This document shows, piece after piece, positions 49,790 to 61,544 of a DNA stretch of 64,000 nucleotides (its first letter is position 1; each line of letters opens with the position of its first letter). The stretch lies in NCBI RefSeq assembly GCF_000150275.1, contig NW_002060953.1, positions 356,340 to 420,339 on the forward strand, written 5' to 3'. The translations under genes and the position numbers were made by a program. Under the pieces are notes generated by a model. The model was not told where the DNA came from. It ran no database searches and worked only from the letters and a program-made list of their open reading frames with translations. The stretch comes from Trichoplax adhaerens. Its lineage: Eukaryota > Placozoa > Uniplacotomia > Trichoplacea > Trichoplacidae.

Positions 49790-49795
49790 TTTATT
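49790..49795 (-). terminator. Poly(A) signal of RPS11
   Basis: TTTATT on the plus strand reads AATAAA on the minus strand, 48 nt past the RPS11 stop codon, suiting the short 3' UTR typical of ribosomal protein genes. Confidence 0.55.
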
Positions 49796-49842
49796 GGTCA
49801 AAAGTTTACATTGTATACAGAAATAACATGAGCTACAGTCTC

Positions 49843-51592
49843 TTAAAACTTTTGAAATTGCTTCTTGCCAGATTGTTGTTTCGTTACTTTCAGAACATTA
49901 AAACGCACAGTCTTACTTAACGGTCTGCATTGACCAACAGTTACAGTATCGCCAAGTTGCACATCCCTATTATCAAGACCAATAAGCAATTCAGTTAGTC
50001 CTTACTACTCAGCGACAGCCAGAGCATCACATGTTGAACATATATTGCATTAGCCGCAAGTTTAACAAGCTAATAGAATATTTTAGCCGACAACCACATA
50101 CGTATGCAACAACAAGTAAGAATGACTTACGGGAAACAAGGAGATAAATGTACAGCCAAGTTCTTATGACGTTTCTCATATCGATTATACTTTTTGATGT
50201 AGTGAAGATAATCCCGTCGAATGACAATCGTCCTCCTCATCTTCATTTTAGCAACTACACCGGTCAGGATACGACCACGAATGCTAACATTACCAGTAAA
50301 AGGACATTTCTTATCAATGTATGTTCCTTCCGTAGCCTAAATAAAGATAATTGCAAAGACTTTTAGTGCCGCAATTATTTTATTCAACAGGATGAGCAAG
50401 TCATACGTCCAAGTAGTTTGTTTTATAACCGAAAAGTAGTAGTAAATAGTTTACACCCCATTGATACAGTTGCAACCTTAAAAGGAAGTCACAAACATCC
50501 ACAACAAAGTTTCAACCGTGAAATCGAGCGCGATCTTACCTCTCTTGGAGTTTTAAAGCCTAAGCCGATATTACGAACGTAGCGGCGATCTTTTCTTTTT
50601 GTAGCAAGCACATTCTTTTTATTTTGAAAGATAGTCGGTTGTTTCTGATAGGCTTTCTCAATCTACAGAATTATAAGATGATTCAACTTATTGTGGAATC
50701 AGTACCGATGGACGCAAAGTCACATACTATCATGACAATTATACACACATATTTTGGTTATTTTAGTCAGTGAATTAGAAACTGCTGTATACCTCATTTC
50801 TATATGCTAGACAGTAAGCAATTATAGCATTTCATCTGTACTAAGTTTGTAATATTGTCCATAAAGCTAATCACTACACAATATCTAGAATGTAGCATGT
50901 CTTTCCAAATGGTATTGGAATTCGTATCTACTCTATAGCATCACGCTGGGTACGTAGTAGCCTGTATGATCGACATTTCAATCTTTTCCTATGTATCAAG
51001 TCCAATTCTATCAGGCATAGTGGATTATAGCATCCTCCTTGATACATCTATAAGCAATAAACCACAGCTAAACTGAAAAGGAATGATTGCAAGAGACCCT
51101 ATTTGGTCAGTCATGTACTTTCTCTTCTAGCCAGCAAGGAGGCTAGGATTCAAGCCGTTTTGATCGAGCAACTACTTTACCCATATCATTATCTACAAGG
51201 AATGTCGATCGTCATCACTGGACAAGAAGATCGCTGTAATAAGCGAATATTGAATTTCTTTAACCCATTAATATACAGAAATAGAAGATGATAATACAAA
51301 GTGGAAGCTTTCCAAGTAAGGCAGATACACGTCTAAAGGTTTAATGCACATGGTGTAAAAATTGCCTACAGTCAATCTACTTGTCATCCAGTATCGACTA
51401 ATGCATGTCGTTCTCATTGTGAATTCCACGATAGCAAAGTCATTACACTAGCTCAAACACTTAAAATAGTAAAAAGTACATCATAAATCATTCCTTCAAG
51501 CTAGGAAATAGAGAGAGAAGGCAATTTTCATCACTTCTATCGAGTAAAAGTAAACACTGTCTTGCTAGAACGAGACCTACCTGTTCCGCCAT
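49843..51592 (-). CDS. RPS11: 40S ribosomal protein S11 (uS17)
   Basis: Structural protein of the small ribosomal subunit that contacts 18S rRNA. Four exons in transcription order: 51592-51581 (12 nt, MAEQ), 50662-50540, 50336-50131, 49966-49843. Phases agree and give 154 aa (human 158). Recognisable blocks: [66 protein letters not shown], and the C-terminal [13 protein letters not shown]...FQKF. Human CFRDVQ is read here as CFPDVQ, built across an exon junction (CC/G), so that residue deserves a check. Upstream of the ATG the transcript reads CTTACGTTCCTTCCTTTC, a pyrimidine-rich stretch compatible with a 5' TOP start. The gene is divergent from CWF19L1 and convergent with ALDH3. Confidence 0.95.
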
Positions 51593-52158
51593 GATGATGA
51601 ATTGCTGAAAGGAAGGAACGTAAGCATGTGAGAGCCTTAAAAAGGCGAGGGGTGGCCCAATAGCACGCTGAAATTTGCAAGGGTTCTCTGGCGCATGCGT
51701 AATTGGATCTATTACAACCTTACCCCATGCACGCGATACGCTTGCCGTACAGTACAGTAGTCAGAAAAAAACAGGATTGTACTGTACACTGTACACTGTA
51801 ACTTGCGACTGCGCAGTACAAACAAGACGTCCTGTCCTATCGTACTCTACTGTATGATACACAACAGTACGACAGGCTAATTCGCTACTCGGTGCTATAC
51901 CAGCTGTACTGTACGTGAAGGACTTGAGCAATCTTGTTCTCTAGCTGCTGCAGAAAGCAGAACTGGAATGGAAGAAATTCATCGTCCACTTTGACTTTTT
52001 TTCCCAATAGGTCCGGATAAAAAGTGTTGCATTTCTATCTCAGTAATAGGTTGCATTATTAATGGATCTCATACTCTTTTCATTGATTAGCTTTTACAAC
52101 AATCAACATTCTACAAATCGACAGCCTCATCCAAACTGAAAAGTGGATCGACATAATT
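51593..52158. promoter_or_regulatory. Shared intergenic promoter region of RPS11 and CWF19L1
   Basis: 566 bp separate the start codons of two divergent housekeeping genes. Next to RPS11 the minus strand carries a pyrimidine tract (51601-51622). The stretch 51740-51905 is dense in GTACTGTAC/TACAGTACAG words, several of them palindromic, and is less AT-rich than the rest. No TATA box was assigned. Bidirectional use is inferred from layout only. Confidence 0.5.
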
Positions 52159-55100
52159 ATGGCTTGCAAAATGTAAGTGATTGTAATGAGAATAATTTCA
52201 ATGGCATGGACTACTGGGTGATTGCATACTAGTATCACATCTTATGGTTTATTTTATATGTGGGGAAATGACCGATAAATTGAACACGATCAATCTCTCC
52301 ATACTGAACTACAGTATCATTTCGTGACGATCATCATCATCATCTACCTGCTAGCTGCAAACGTCATGAACCACATCATGTCGATCAGTCAGCTAAATGA
52401 TCAAAGTATTTGAAATAGGGTATTGCATGAACAACTATTTTATAATAGTTATTTTCTATAGCTAAGCATGCTTTAAATGCTATGGTACCTATCTTTCATT
52501 TCACTATGAGCAATGGTTCGAGAATAAAACTACACTATCATCGTCAATGAAAGTCGACAACCTTGACAACGTAGCTAATACAACCCAATTTACATCCATC
52601 CATCCACACTTATCATCCCAATCAGCGTACCTAAATGCAAGCGATAATTATATTATACACATAGCAAGAGCTCCTTCCAATACACATGTCTGTGCCTACA
52701 GGATGCTTTAAATGCTAATGATAGCTAATTCACTGATTGTCTTCAATTTCGACAATGGCTAGAGAATGGCTGCGCTTACCGCAACTGGACACCTAGCAAT
52801 GATAACGTAGCTAGTACAGTACAACGCAGTTTACCTTACCAACTCCCTTATACGCGTACTATCCCAAATTGGTATGTAGAAACGCCAATCGTTATTGCAC
52901 CGTTAAATGCAAAACTTCTAGCACTTTAAGTACTATGGGTCTGTCGGCAACTCTATTATTGACAATGGCTAGAGAAGAACTAGAACGGTACGCTTTGCAA
53001 CGATGATGACCTAACCCAACACAGTCTACATACTTTACATTAATAATTACACCCCATATTTGTAGTATTACGCGTAAACGCAAATTATAATTGCATTGTT
53101 ACAATACTAAACTAAAAGTCTGCTTCATTGAATTAACGAAACCTACTTTGACTGCATGTGCTGTAGTTTAGCTTGTGGTGATATTAAAGGAAGACTAACG
53201 CAACTATTTGAACGAGTTCGTTCTGTACAAAAAAAAGCCGGCAATTTTGAGGTAAGAATGTTTCTCTACATGATTAGTATCATATGCTTCATACTGCTTA
53301 TATATGCTTATACAGTAAATCCTTTATGCTTTATATGCTTTATATGATATATCGGAGTATCTTCACACAAGGACGATATCGTACTTATTAATGCAAATGG
53401 TTACTAACCAAATTCATCATGATCATTTACTGATCATCAATACAGATTGTACAAAGATTTTATTACCTTTGCAATATTCGTCATAATCTTCACTTTCTAC
53501 CATTTCTTAGATGCTGGTATGTGTTGGATCATTTTTTTCCAGTGAAAATCATCATCATGAGGAATTACAAAAATACATCGATGGTCAGCTAGAAGGTTGG
53601 ATATTTACTATCATTAATTTATTCCTGCCTACGGCGGTGCAAATTTACAACGTAGTTTAACTTATACCATCTTCCATCATCGTTGTAATTTATTACAATA
53701 ATGCCTATTTGCACATTGCGTAATATATTTTGATATACAGCACTTACCAAAAATTGAAACTCGGCTTGCTTCTTATTATAATTCACCAGTTCCTATCCCA
53801 ACTTATATCCTTGGTCCAAATACTGATGATGAAACTGTGCACTACCGGGATCAAGAGATAGAAGGTGGTGAAATATGTCCAAATGTAACTGTCCTAGGTA
53901 CACTAGATATATAGACTGACCTACCTTTTGATCATTTTTATTGAGGACTCCCTTCGGCACAACTTTTATCTATCATTAAGGATATTCATTTATAAAATTG
54001 ATTGAAATCTTACTAGGAAAGAGAGGCATCTTCACTACCCTTTCTGGTCTCTCTATTGCTTATATGAGCGGACAGGATGGTAGTAATTTGCAACCCTCAA
54101 ATGTTCAGGTGAATGTGCTTATGCAATAGTACCGTCTACCATTACCTATCATCTCTACTAAACTATCTTAATCAATTAGAAACATCATTTCGTCGGAGAT
54201 GACATCAACTATTTTGCAAAAAAAGCCAATGACTCCAACTTTCAAGGTGTAGATGTTCTTTTAACTTCACCCTGGCCAAAGGGAATATGCAATTTTGTCC
54301 AACCACCGGTACGTACGCATTTCAATACTATCTTCTACAGATTTTAGTAAGGCTAATACAATACTGGATAGTGTGTGGCAATGATAGTATTTGGAACATT
54401 AATCTTTTAGATATCAAAAATAATTATATAACTTTCTCTGCGTAGGAAAATTATAATAAAGATTCTGGTTCTAGTTTGGTTTCACACTTAGCGTCAATAT
54501 TGAAGCCTAGATATCATTTTTCTGGTACGGAAGGTTTGTTTTTCGAGCGTCTACCATACAGGTATGGAAATGTTTTGACTAATTGGCTTTTAGTTTAAAT
54601 TATTTTACACTTATTTATACTTGCATTAATTTATAGATTAATTGAAAATAATATTTACTAGAAAAATGTTTAAATATGTTGTTGCCTAGGAACGATAAAG
54701 GCACATACGGAAAAACTCAACATGTCACGCGTTTCTTAGGGCTAGCACCGGTTGGTAATGAAGAAAAGTTAAAGGTACAGGCTTTTGTAGAGCTCGATTA
54801 GTTATACCACATATGATTATACGCAATGTCTATCAATATTGGACACTTACCATAGCTACTAATGTCGTAAATAATAGTACCTGTATGCCTTCAACATTGT
54901 GCCTATTCCACACATACCTCGGGAAAAGTTGACTGTAATTCCTCCAAGTGTCACTAACTTTCCATACAGCAGTTTGGAAAAAGAACAAAGTCATAATGCA
55001 GACCAGTCAGCACAGCCTTCAGGCGGATATTTTTATGATATGGGAAACGCCCAAAATCAGCGTCCTTACCAGCAGAAAAGGAGGCGTTATGACAACGAAA

Positions 55101-56889
55101 ACCCAGGTTAGTAGTTTACATCCGATAATTATATAAAGTCACCTACACTTACCATCATTTATGTCACGAGTAATAGCTACTTGGAAGCAAGTTATAAATA
55201 TACACGAAAGGAATTGTATAAATTAATACTTTATGTATTATGCTTTTATTTGTATAGAATTATTATTCGTCTACAGCATATTAATAATAGTTGATCAATA
55301 ACGACAGTTGTATGCTTTCTAATTGCAAGGACATTTTGGAGGCCATAAACATCATAAAGGAGAACGGAATCCAAGACAACGTTAGCACAATTATACTAAA
55401 CTTTCTGATTCTTAATCACTGTCGTCGCTATATCTTCAAGTCTCATTTTAGTTTATAACTCCTTTCTATATCCCTGTTCGTAGCTGTTTCTCGTGGCCCT
55501 TGCTGGTTTTGTCTTGGTAATGCTGAAGTTGAGAAACATTTAGTAATAAGCGTTGGAATAGACGTGAGTTGGAAGGGTTTTCTTGGCTTACGATTATTTC
55601 TATACTGGATAAAGTAAATCTTCAAATTTTTTCCCCAGTCTTATGTAGCTTTAGCTAAAGGTGGACTAACTTCTGAACATGTCCTAATAATACCTATTGG
55701 TCACTTTCCTTCATCACTACATCTTACAGAGGTTCTTTTATTCGTGATATCACTGAAAACTATAATATCTTTAAAATTCACTAACGTATAACATTGCCTT
55801 TCTTACAGCAAGCAACAACCGAAATTAAAAAATATCCTTTTAAATTTCGCATTGGCTGTCTTTAATAGACACGATAGCTAAATTGCTTTATGACTTATTA
55901 GCTGCATAAACTGAATATAGTACATGCTGCCATTAAAGTCGATTAAATATAATCTACCGATTTTCCTATACAAAATTACGTATAAAGATTCATTAAGAAA
56001 ATTCTTCAAAAGTTTAGGGAAAGAGTGCGTTATCTTTGAAAGAAATTTTCGTAGTCAACACTTACAATTGCAAGTAAGTAAAGTTTTGCATATACAAGAT
56101 ATAAAATCGCTCTAGATAATCATATTTCGATACTTATAATGCGACTATATTCCAGGTTGTACCTATACCTAGCGGTACTACAAATATAGCGAAAGAGCTA
56201 TTCCAAGAATTAGGCGAAACAAATTCGTTAACGTTCCAGTTACTCCCCAGTAATATCGATTTAACAAAAGTAAGATTAACTTACTACTTGGTACTCTTGA
56301 AAATTTGTTATTTATTAATAAGTAAGATGCTATCAGTATTAGAGAACGATTAAAAACCTAAGATAAATCATAAGTGTGCCATCTAAAATGTACGTATGTC
56401 ATAATTCTGCTTAACGGTGATATTACTGTCTCGTTTTCTATAGATCATTTTTCTGTTAAGAAGTTAACTACACTAATTTTTTAACAAATGCTTACGGTTA
56501 AAGTATGCTCTGAGTGATTGTAATATTTTTATACTTATGAAGATATTATCAGAAGGGTCACCGTTCTTCCTTGTAGAGTTTGACGACGGTGAAATGTTAT
56601 TGCATCGCATTCGTGGAAAATTTCCCTTACAGTTTGGAAGGTATACGAAGTCTATATCTTGATTGCATAAACTCCTGTAGATGGTAAATTATTAAATAAT
56701 AGCTTCATTCTAATACTATACCTTGTTAACAATTTTGTGAAACGTAGGCAAATTTTAGCGAGTGAAAGTTTGCTAAATATGCCCGACCGTGTTAACTGGA
56801 AGGATTGTGAAATTTCTGTTGAAGAGGCTACACAGAGTGCGCAGAGTTTCAGGAAAATGTTTAAATCGTTCGATTTCAACTTAAATTAA
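52159..56889 (+). CDS. CWF19L1: CWF19-like protein 1 (CwfJ family)
   Basis: Homologue of the yeast Drn1/CwfJ group linked to lariat debranching and late spliceosomes. Seventeen exons: 52159-52172, 53167-53251, 53511-53595, 53741-53897, 54017-54108, 54180-54308, 54446-54561, 54690-54774, 54878-55106, 55330-55380, 55484-55563, 55639-55731, 55809-55857, 55988-56073, 56156-56269, 56543-56640, 56748-56889, about 567 aa (human 538). The N-terminal phosphoesterase-like domain starts [13 protein letters not shown] and includes [10 protein letters not shown]. The middle is polar. The C-terminal HIT-like/CwfJ part has [41 protein letters not shown] and FPLQFGRQIL. Exon 10 is a symmetric phase-1 His/Gly/Lys-rich cassette. 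Exons 3 and 4 do not join in phase with the splice sites chosen (one base too many). The 55857/55988 junction is also uncertain. Confidence 0.92.
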
Positions 56890-56919
56890 CTGTAAATGAT
56901 ATATTTTCTCTGTTATGTA

Positions 56920-56925
56920 AATAAA
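56920..56925 (+). terminator. Poly(A) signal of CWF19L1
   Basis: AATAAA 31 nt after the stop codon. Confidence 0.55.
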
Positions 56926-59900
56926 AATCCTTGCGATAGCGTTTACAACCTGAATTAGCAATGATAGTATGCTCACATCAGTATTACTGTCTACGGTCAC
57001 TGTTTAATTTAAGATGGCGTGCCAAAGGCTTGTAGTAAATAGCACGTAGTAATTGACCGATTTTTACACTATCGTGTGCTATAGCTGTAGTAATGTTTAA
57101 TTTTATGTACCTGCGAGCACCGACTTGTGTTCTGCTGTATATCCTCTATTAACGATTATTGCCCAGTAAAGTTTTCAGTTGTTATTTCGTTTATAAATTT
57201 TCTACCATGCTAGTATTCTTCAATTCTATGTCTGATCTAAATGATTCAATTGATTCAGCTATTGGTATTTTAATGATGTAGATTTTGTAATTTTTATAGT
57301 ATCAATCGCTGCTGTAAAATATACCTATCATTAACTAATCGCAGTTGGCTAAGAATTGTGTCAGCAAAGTCATCTTGACTTTGTAATATGAAAGAATTAG
57401 CACTTTATGCGGAAAAGATACCATTAACTGATTGTGGGTCGTCAAGTCTCAATTTACAAAATGTTGGTGTTGCACATTATTAGTATTATAATTTATTGGC
57501 AACTACCGTATATCATATGTTGGAGATATTTAAAGCCAAGAAAAGAATCATTTTGGATAAAAATAAATTACTGTCTTCATTTTTATAGTTTGTCACTAGG
57601 GTTTCCCAAATTACAGTGTCCTGTATGATTTTGGCATGGCTATAGCTTGAAAGATGATTTCTCCGTGATAATATCGTTTTAGTCTGAAACAAATGTCACC
57701 ATTATCACAACTATTAAGTAGAGGAAAAGCTTTTGCTAATAGTCTCTGTTTCATATTAGTCATAATCTGCATACCTTATAGAGGATATAACAATTTCTTT
57801 GTATGTTCTCACACGCATGATTATCGAAAATCACTGCAGTAACATTAATTAGCCAATAAAATCTACTAATATTAGCTAACACTATTGTTTCGGATATCAA
57901 AGCCGAAAGCTGCTATGTTAGCTATATAATATACCTAATGATATTAATTACAGTATAATCAATCTTAAATGATTACAACCTTTTGCGTACAACTTTAGAG
58001 CCGCATATCTTGTATATCTAAATAATTAGGTCATTTTAAATTCAACTACAAGAACATATCACAAACCGTCTTGTATCTAATATGCAGGATATATCCTCGT
58101 TTCTAGATCTTGGACTCTTGGTTACAGTTTGTTGCAACTTAAATTTTGGATTTAATACCTAGAGCATGGGTCAGCGAACTATCTCGAACCAAATGATTCT
58201 TGCAACTCTAATATTTTTACATTAAAAGTGATCGCGTATATCAAAAAATCTTTGGTTTTCCAATATTATACCCAGATTTGCAAATTCTTTTAATGAATAC
58301 AAAATCAGCAGGATAATCTTTTCAAACAGTTTCCTCTGGCAATCGATTTTTGGGGCTTACTTCTCAATTAAATACAAAACAAATTCATATAGCCAATTAG
58401 CTCACTACATGAAAAGTGAAGTATTACTATAAATGAACAAAAATAGATTTAATAAAAAAATAAGTCAAGGTGACATAAAGATTTAAGGGAAATGTTTGAA
58501 CTTGCATTAAACTTTGAGTAAAACATATACTGCTATATCACAGTAAAATTTATACTATTAATTATTATTTGTAGATTTATGTTTATATATAAAGAGCATT
58601 TTCTGAGAATTAAGTATCAATAACATTTTACTATTCTCTATTCCATAGGAATATAATAAAACTGATAATAACTATAGATTGGACGAAATCCTTAAAAATA
58701 TAGGTGATTCTACAGCAATTTCTTAGAGATAAGAATAAATATTTTGTATGGTATTTATTGACGCCATAGCGATAAATCGGACATATATAATTATATGCAG
58801 CATTTTATATAGCAACAGTTATTATTTGAGAATGCATCAGAAATGTGCATAAGTTTACTAAGTTAGATGATACTATATGAGATAGGCTAATCTGAACACG
58901 ATTGGCTTCGAAAATAGCTATATTTTTTGTGCGTGAGTAGTGATTAATCTATCACATCTACTATGTATTTTAAGGTAGAAGTATAAAACTAGAATATAAA
59001 CTAAATACTCGTGCAGATTAGAAAAAATATCTAAGTTTATATCTAAATTATTTTATAGAAATACTCAGTTTGTGGCATTAAGTAATACCTAGAAAGTGTA
59101 ATTCGAAAAATACTGATGATGAGCTTTTTATAAATGAATGTCAGCGTTCACATTTAACACTGTTTACACATTCGTTTATGTACGTAGAGAGAAAAAGCTA
59201 TAGTTATACTCCACACAAGAAACACTACAAATTTTAAATATTTCAGCCATTATATACGTAGATTATCGATGCTATTTAGCTTACCCAGTATATAGTTTGA
59301 AGCCTGGTCGTAATTCACATGATAGATATTCAGCTATTCAACCTTAGATTCAGTACGGATCGGTCTAGGAGAGATTATCCTGCAGACTTGGAAAAATTTA
59401 TTTTTATAAACAATGGCAGGAAAATCATTATCAACACCACAATTTATAAATTGCTTATGGATGGTACCACAAATTCCCTATCGCCATGTTTCGTAATGGT
59501 AAAATTTTGATTGTCAGCCTTGCCTAAATTTATCAAAATAAGGATAAGGTGCTATAATACGAAAATAATGTTGTACATGTGCATATATTTATGACAATAG
59601 TAAAAAACTATCATGAAATTCTACATTCTAACCCGGAAAGTAATTTAGTAATCTCATGATAAGCACTATTGTTCTTATTACCTATAATGATTACTTGATT
59701 AATTCGATAGACTATGGATTTGAACGAACATACAATAAAACAGAATCTGATTTCATGATTAAAGTCCATTTTATTTTTTAAAAGAAGTAAAATTTAGTAA
59801 TTTAAGTCATGCAAATAATAACAGACAATCAATGCGTTGCTTCAACAAGCCTACAACAATTGCAACCTATTCATGGAATAGTGTGAAAAGGAAAATGCGA

Positions 59901-60389
59901 AAATCAAGCGTATACGTTACGCCGATATTAATGTAAATAAGTACCATTTCCAAATAGAATACCGTATTCTTTTGTGGCAATAAGAAAATGTTTGCTCAGG
60001 TTGATATCGGCCATTTATTAAATTTATTTAACAACATGAAGAGTTAAATTATAGTCAGCGGCCTTTAGTTCATGTTTAAATATGAGCTGTAATAATATAA
60101 ATAATATAATATATATATAGCTGGAAATTTGCACACAATACTATACCATTTCTATAAATCGAATTTCAAACAGAAACCAGGAGTTAAATGATAGAATCAC
60201 GAGTATCAATATCCTTTGTATACGTATACCGTATATATATAGAGAGAGCTAGATTCAAAGATTCATTGCATTAAATTTAAAAACTTTAGCCATCGATAGA
60301 TAGAAATAAAGCTGCTGCAATAGGATGTGCAGTAATAATTATAATTGCATTGTAATATTAGTAATAACAATGTACAAGAATAAAATTCA
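56926..60389. other. Intergenic, very AT-rich, no gene seen
   Basis: Short open frames (57434-57628 plus, 59319-59510 plus) are not supported by similarity. Dinucleotide-rich patches (atatatata) occur near 60100-60120 and 60225-60245. The last few hundred bases probably hold the 3' UTR of the GPCR. Confidence 0.45.
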
Positions 60390-61544
60390 CTATCGAAAAA
60401 TGAATTGATGTTTAGTGCTGCTTCGAACAGCATGAACTTGAGATACACGACGAGTTTGACTAGGTTGGCAACATTGAGGTAATGCACTGCGTAGAACCTT
60501 GTTATAGATTAGATAGACGATAGGGTTCTCGATACATGCAATACTGGTCGAAATGAAGCCAACTGTAATAAGAGCAGATGCAGCCGGATTACCAGAATTC
60601 CGCAATTGGAGGATCGTCATTTGAGTAAAAGCGGAGGTTAAGATAATCAAGACATAAGGAAATGATGTTAGCATATAAACAGTGGTAGCAATTGCAATCA
60701 TTTTAATAATGGCAACACGACGTTTTCGATTAATTTGGAATGATGAAGCAGAAGCGATGCTAGTACCTGGAAGAGAAATACTATAAGAGGAAGAATTCGA
60801 AATAGAATGAATGCTATTAAGTGGTGTTATAGTTTTCTTAAGATGTCTAGCAATCCTGCCATACATTATGATCATAATTGTCAACGGTATAAAATAATTT
60901 AATACGGAAACGACCAGGTAATACAAGGTATTCTCATTATAGCCGTATAAGTAGATATCACACGTTGATGGTGCATCTATTGGGATATACATAAATCGTA
61001 TTATAGGGCAATTAGTAGCAAATGAATATATCCAAACGCAAATAATAGCCGATCGAATCTTACGCTTGGTATTTAAGATAGAATTTTGGCCAATACTCCC
61101 TACAATGATATGATAGCGATCGACTGAAATAATGGCTAAAGACACAGTCGATACTGTAAATCCCGAGCTTAAAATAAAGTAGGATAATTTACAACCAATT
61201 TCATATGGTGCTAAGCCTTGCCGATCACGAACATTGTAAAATGTTCTTAATGTTGATAAAATTGTATTTAAAATGATGGATAATAACGATATACCATCTG
61301 ATATGCACATATTGCATATTAGGCTATAGATGGATAAATGCAAAAGCTTTTTTTTGATCACAGTATAGCAGATAAATCCATTTGCAATAATTCCAAATAT
61401 GCCGATAGTTAAAGTTGCTGGTAAACTACTTCGAATGCCAGCAGTGTAATTGCTATTAGCTGTATTACATGTACCATTGAACCATGCTTGATTATTACCA
61501 GCTTTCATGGTAGTCCATTCAATACAGTTACGAGTATCATCCAT
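60390..61544 (-). CDS. Class A (rhodopsin-like) G-protein-coupled receptor
   Basis: Intronless 384-aa seven-helix receptor at the cell surface; ligand unknown. Extracellular N terminus (1-40) with NGT and NYT glycosylation sites. Approximate helices: TM1 41-62 with conserved N55; TM2 70-96 with D83 (NMCISDG); TM3 118-142 starting at C118 and ending in DRY (142-144); TM4 166-186; TM5 207-228 with P220; TM6 277-300 with SFPY in place of the usual CWxP; TM7 324-346 with NPIVY (340-344). C195 in loop 2 can pair with C118. The third inner loop is Ser-rich (243-268) and ends in basic NRKRR. C358/C359 may be palmitoylated. Start ATG at 61544 and stop TAG at 60390-60392. Large families of intronless class A receptors of this kind are typical of placozoans and cnidarians. 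No subfamily can be assigned by eye. Confidence 0.9.
   Translation of the reverse strand: MDDTRNCIEWTTMKAGNNQAWFNGTCNTANSNYTAGIRSSLPATLTIGIFGIIANGFICYTVIKKKLLHLSIYSLICNMCISDGISLLSIILNTILSTLRTFYNVRDRQGLAPYEIGCKLSYFILSSGFTVSTVSLAIISVDRYHIIVGSIGQNSILNTKRKIRSAIICVWIYSFATNCPIIRFMYIPIDAPSTCDIYLYGYNENTLYYLVVSVLNYFIPLTIMIIMYGRIARHLKKTITPLNSIHSISNSSSYSISLPGTSIASASSFQINRKRRVAIIKMIAIATTVYMLTSFPYVLIILTSAFTQMTILQLRNSGNPAASALITVGFISTSIACIENPIVYLIYNKVLRSALPQCCQPSQTRRVSQVHAVRSSTKHQFIFR

Noticed and set aside
51100-51225. C/D-box snoRNA in RPS11 intron 1 (GTGATGA and CTGA on the minus strand)
   Set aside because: The flanks do not form a terminal stem and the boxes are rather far apart; by eye it is not convincing.
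57434-57628. 64-codon plus-strand ORF
   Set aside because: Hydrophobic AT-driven frame with no similarity.
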